From an uncultured Colwellia sp. (GTDB lineage Bacteria; Pseudomonadota; Gammaproteobacteria; Enterobacterales; Alteromonadaceae), in assembly GCA_913058395.1 (NCBI GenBank), contig CAJXQI010000019.1, positions 31,871-95,870 on the forward strand: DNA of 64,000 bases, given 5' to 3'. Of the stretch, positions 61,566-64,000 are shown piece after piece. The position numbers and the translations under genes were made by a program. Within the stretch, counting starts at the first letter, position 1. Every line of letters begins with the position of its first letter. Below the pieces are notes generated by a model that did no database searches, was not told where the DNA came from, and saw nothing but the letters and a program-made list of their open reading frames with translations.

Positions 61566-62852
61566 ATGAATGTTTTGGTAATTGGTAGTGGTGGTCGTGA
61601 GCATGCTCTTGCATGGAAAGCAGCACAATCAGCTGCAGTAACAACAGTATTTGTTGCACCCGGAAATGCAGGTACAGCAACAGAAGCAAAATTAGAAAAT
61701 ATTGCCATTTCAGGTGGGGATATTCCTGCTTTAGTCGAATTTGCGAAAAGCAATGATATTGCTCTTACTATTGTTGGCCCTGAACAACCTCTTGTTGATG
61801 GTGTTGTAGATGCATTTCAGGCTGAAGGCTTAATGATTTTCGGACCAAGTGCCAAAGCTGCGCAACTGGAAGGTTCAAAATCTTTTACTAAAGACTTCTT
61901 AGCTCGTAATAATATTCCTACAGGCGCATACCAAAATTTTACTGAAATTGAACCAGCAATTGCTTATGTTCGTGAAATGGGCGCTCCAATTGTTGTTAAA
62001 GCCGACGGCTTAGCGGCTGGCAAGGGCGTTATCGTTGCCATGACATTGAAAGAAGCCGAAGACGCTATTAAAGATATGTTAGCGGGTAATGCTTTTGGTG
62101 ATGCTGGACATCGTGTTGTTGTTGAAGAGTTCCTTGAAGGTGAAGAAGCAAGTTTCATCGTTATGGTAGACGGTAAAAATGTCTTGGCATTTGCGACCAG
62201 TCAAGATCACAAGCGTGCATACAATGGTGATCAAGGGCCGAATACTGGTGGCATGGGAGCATATTCTCCAGCACCAGTGGTTACGCCTGAAATTCATCAA
62301 CGCGCAATGGATGAAGTTATCATGCCTACTGTTGAAGGCATGGCTAATGAAGGTGCTCCTTATACAGGCTTTTTATACGCAGGTTTAATGATTGATGCTG
62401 ATGGCACACCGAAGGTAATTGAATACAATTGTCGTTTTGGTGATCCGGAAACTCAGCCTATTATGATGCGCTTAAATTCAGACCTTGTTGAGCTATGTTT
62501 GATGGCATGTCGTGGTGAATTAGATCAAGCTACTATTGATTTCGATCCTCGTCCCGCAGTTGGCGTAGTTTTAGCTGCAGCTGGTTATCCAGCAAGTTAT
62601 CCTAAAGGAGATGTAATTTCAGGTTTAGCTACCAACAAAGCTGATGATCGCAAAACCTTCCATGCAGGTACTGCAGAAAAAGATGGTGCAATTGTTACCG
62701 CAGGTGGTCGAGTACTATGTGCTACTGCTATGGGTGAAAATGTCACACAAGCTCAAAAATCTGCATATGAATTACTAGCAGAAATTTCTTGGCCAGGTGT
62801 AGAGTTCAGAACGGATATTGCTTATCGTGCAATTGAACGTGAACAAAGCTAG
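61566..62852 (+). CDS. purD: PurD, phosphoribosylamine-glycine ligase
   Basis: 428 residues. ATP-grasp enzyme for the second step of purine synthesis. Blocks: VLVIGSGGREHALAWKAAQS, APGNAGTATEAKLENIAIS, VGPEQPLVDGVVDAFQ, FGPSAKAAQLEGSKSFTKDF, VKADGLAAGKGVIVAMTLKE, GEEASFIVMVDGKNVLAFAT, then YNGDQGPNTGGMGAYSPAPV. Length is typical. A bidirectional terminator follows. Confidence 0.97.
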   Translation: MNVLVIGSGGREHALAWKAAQSAAVTTVFVAPGNAGTATEAKLENIAISGGDIPALVEFAKSNDIALTIVGPEQPLVDGVVDAFQAEGLMIFGPSAKAAQLEGSKSFTKDFLARNNIPTGAYQNFTEIEPAIAYVREMGAPIVVKADGLAAGKGVIVAMTLKEAEDAIKDMLAGNAFGDAGHRVVVEEFLEGEEASFIVMVDGKNVLAFATSQDHKRAYNGDQGPNTGGMGAYSPAPVVTPEIHQRAMDEVIMPTVEGMANEGAPYTGFLYAGLMIDADGTPKVIEYNCRFGDPETQPIMMRLNSDLVELCLMACRGELDQATIDFDPRPAVGVVLAAAGYPASYPKGDVISGLATNKADDRKTFHAGTAEKDGAIVTAGGRVLCATAMGENVTQAQKSAYELLAEISWPGVEFRTDIAYRAIEREQS

Positions 62853-62894
62853 TTAAAAATTTACTGATACTTTTCAAGTGAAGCAGTAAAACGA

Positions 62895-62924
62895 AAAAAG
62901 CCCAGCATAACTGTTGGGCTTTCT
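62895..62924. terminator. Bidirectional terminator purD / repeat protein
   Basis: AAAGCCCA (62897-62904) and TGGGCTTT (62915-62922) with A-rich left flank and Ts to the right, between convergent genes. Confidence 0.85.
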
Positions 62925-62947
62925 AATATATGTCTTTTGATGAAAAA

Positions 62948-63691
62948 TTAGTTATTTAGCTTAGCTAAGGTTTCTTTTTTTGCTCCACCAGCAATAGCTG
63001 CTGCTATTGCTGAGTCTTTATCAAAACCTGAGTCTATCGCAGCATTGACTATACCACTGTTATAACTATCATCACTTTGGGTGACAGCTGTTGTAACAAC
63101 ACTTTCTGCTTCTAATGGAAATAATGCTAATATATTTTTTACTATGTTAGTTGCTTGGTCTGGAATTGCAGTTAACGCAGCAGTAAGAATATTTAACATT
63201 TTTGATGGGTAGTTTGATGCAGTATTATTAACGATATTACTCATATCGTAAGGCTCAGTACGTATTGCCACCCTAACAATGCTTTCAATTTCAGCCGGAC
63301 TATACTGAACTGCAGTATTTACAATTTCTTGCGCATAAGCGGGTTCTGCGTTTATGGCAATTTTTACTAACTCACTACTTGGTGCAACATCTGCTTTAAT
63401 GGCGTGCTCTATAACATCACATGCTAAAACAGGTTCAGCAGATAAAGCGCCTAACATTATTTGACGGTATTTTTCTGGGTATCGATCTAAAGCGACTGCC
63501 ATTACAACGTCAACTTTCTCTGGGTAGCGAGAAAGAAGTGAATGTACGCTGCTTCGTATGCTTCTATGCTTTTTAACTTGTTGGTTTAATATTTTAGCGA
63601 TTAAACGTTCTTGTTTATATTCGGCAACATCCTTGGCCATGACTCCACTACTAATACCAGCAAGCATTAACAAGATGATAATTTTTTTCAT
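62948..63691 (-). CDS. Exported protein of short helical repeats
   Basis: 247 residues with a signal peptide (KKIIILLMLAGISSGVMA). From about 55 to 205 it is built from about ten units of 14-17 residues with a repeated Pro and hydrophobic helix pattern: YPEKVDVVMAVALDR, YPEKYRQIMLGALSA, EPAYAQEIVNTAVQ, EPYDMSNIVNNTASN, YPSKMLNILTAALTA, IPDQATNIVKNILAL. It resembles HEAT-like hairpin repeats but is shorter. I do not recognise the family. Periplasmic; partner and role unknown. Confidence 0.7.
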   Translation of the reverse strand: MKKIIILLMLAGISSGVMAKDVAEYKQERLIAKILNQQVKKHRSIRSSVHSLLSRYPEKVDVVMAVALDRYPEKYRQIMLGALSAEPVLACDVIEHAIKADVAPSSELVKIAINAEPAYAQEIVNTAVQYSPAEIESIVRVAIRTEPYDMSNIVNNTASNYPSKMLNILTAALTAIPDQATNIVKNILALFPLEAESVVTTAVTQSDDSYNSGIVNAAIDSGFDKDSAIAAAIAGGAKKETLAKLNN

Positions 63692-64000
63692 TTGTAATGC
63701 TCTTTGCGTAAACTTAATTATATTTACACTTTATTATTCTTATGTGCAAAACAATATAGAGGATAAATTAATTATTATCTCCTGTGTTTTTATACATGAG
63801 AATCAGTTCTATTGAAATACTACTAGAGTTACTATAAGCCTAATGACTAACTTATTAGTCCGCAAAATAGTCGGATAGTTCAATTAAAAAGCAAACAAAC
63901 ACCTTTACGCAAATAAAGTGCATTTAACGGTTGACGTGCCGCGAGAAATCGCCATAATGCGCTCCACTTCTTCGGGGCAACCCAAGAAGCTTGTTTTAAA
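63692..64000. other. Right-edge non-coding region
   Basis: 309 bp without a convincing gene. The left half is AT-rich and provides the promoter of the minus-strand repeat protein. The right part holds the rRNA-type promoter (63931-63960) and a GC-richer leader with a stem CTTCTT/AAGAAG at about 63967-63989. Confidence 0.6.
63931..63960 (+). promoter_or_regulatory. Strong rRNA/tRNA-type promoter
   Basis: TTGACG (63931-63936), then CATAAT (63953-63958, 16-bp spacer) or TAATGC, followed by a GC-rich discriminator (GCGCTCC). That arrangement matches rrn P1 promoters under stringent control (E. coli rrn: TATAATGCGCC). A stem-loop follows, and the sequence leaves the window. An AT-rich stretch upstream may act as UP element. 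A rrn or tRNA operon just right of the window is inferred. Confidence 0.55.

Noticed and set aside
63692..63930. ORF of 85 residues at the right edge
   Set aside because: It starts inside the antisense of the repeat protein, has low-complexity translation and no ribosome-binding site.

Overview
The window looks like chromosomal DNA of a marine gammaproteobacterium of the Alteromonadales, most likely Colwelliaceae (Colwellia or Thalassotalea type). This rests on low GC, the housekeeping blocks metJ/metB-metL, rpe-trpS, prmA-dusB-fis and purH-purD, and many family-typical accessory proteins. The genus call is inference from gene content; no rRNA gene lies inside the window.

Layout. 1-4.4 kb: methionine/threonine branch (metJ cut by the window edge, a met-box array, metB, metL). 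4.4-9.6 kb: an outer-membrane TorF-like protein, rpe, trpS, then a membrane FHA protein and a periplasmic serine protease that probably work together. 9.9-12.3 kb: ferrous iron uptake feoAB behind a Fur box. 12.5-19.3 kb: an accessory stretch with a PEP-CTERM protein, a YjbR-type protein, an AT-rich leucine-rich-repeat lipoprotein, a decayed second YjbR copy, a Tat-exported dienelactone hydrolase, a relic of another LRR gene, and a sulfatase fused to a YHYH domain. 19.4-21.4 kb: a LysR regulator and three tiny overlapping genes.

21.4-36.2 kb is the most coherent block: a photo-oxidative stress regulon. It holds an ECF sigma factor with its ChrR zinc-cupin anti-sigma factor, a TudS/YbgA-type protein, a photolyase, an NTF2-like protein, an SDR, an FAD oxidoreductase, a DUF1365 protein and a cyclopropane-fatty-acid-synthase-like methyltransferase in one long operon. 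Beside it lie four more transcription units (DUF3429-SDR; DUF2878-chalcone isomerase-like-DUF3833; a four-domain fasciclin lipoprotein; a LON-domain protein). All five units carry the same promoter-like pair TGATC(T/G) - exactly 16 bp - CGTA(T/A)(A/T), with one variant TAATCT, which is read here as the sigma factor's own promoter.

36.3-44.9 kb: a Fur-controlled haem-acquisition operon on the minus strand (TonB receptor, HmuY-like lipoprotein, MotA/ExbB-like, DUF2149, and an exported, membrane-anchored CobN-like chelatase). 45.1-47.3 kb: a PadR regulator with two operator palindromes, a permease-prefix membrane protein and a WD40 lipoprotein. 47.7-51.5 kb: a beta-barrel protein, a YfiR-like protein and a GGDEF-EAL enzyme (cyclic-di-GMP signalling). 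51.5-56.1 kb: an S9 peptidase, a 34-residue membrane peptide, a siroheme-synthase-like protein with a degenerate methyltransferase half, RraA and a solute-binding protein. 56.3-62.9 kb: prmA, dusB-fis, purH, an exported methyltransferase, purD. The window ends with a protein made of short helical repeats and, divergent from it, what looks like a growth-rate-controlled rRNA/tRNA promoter whose transcript runs off the right edge.
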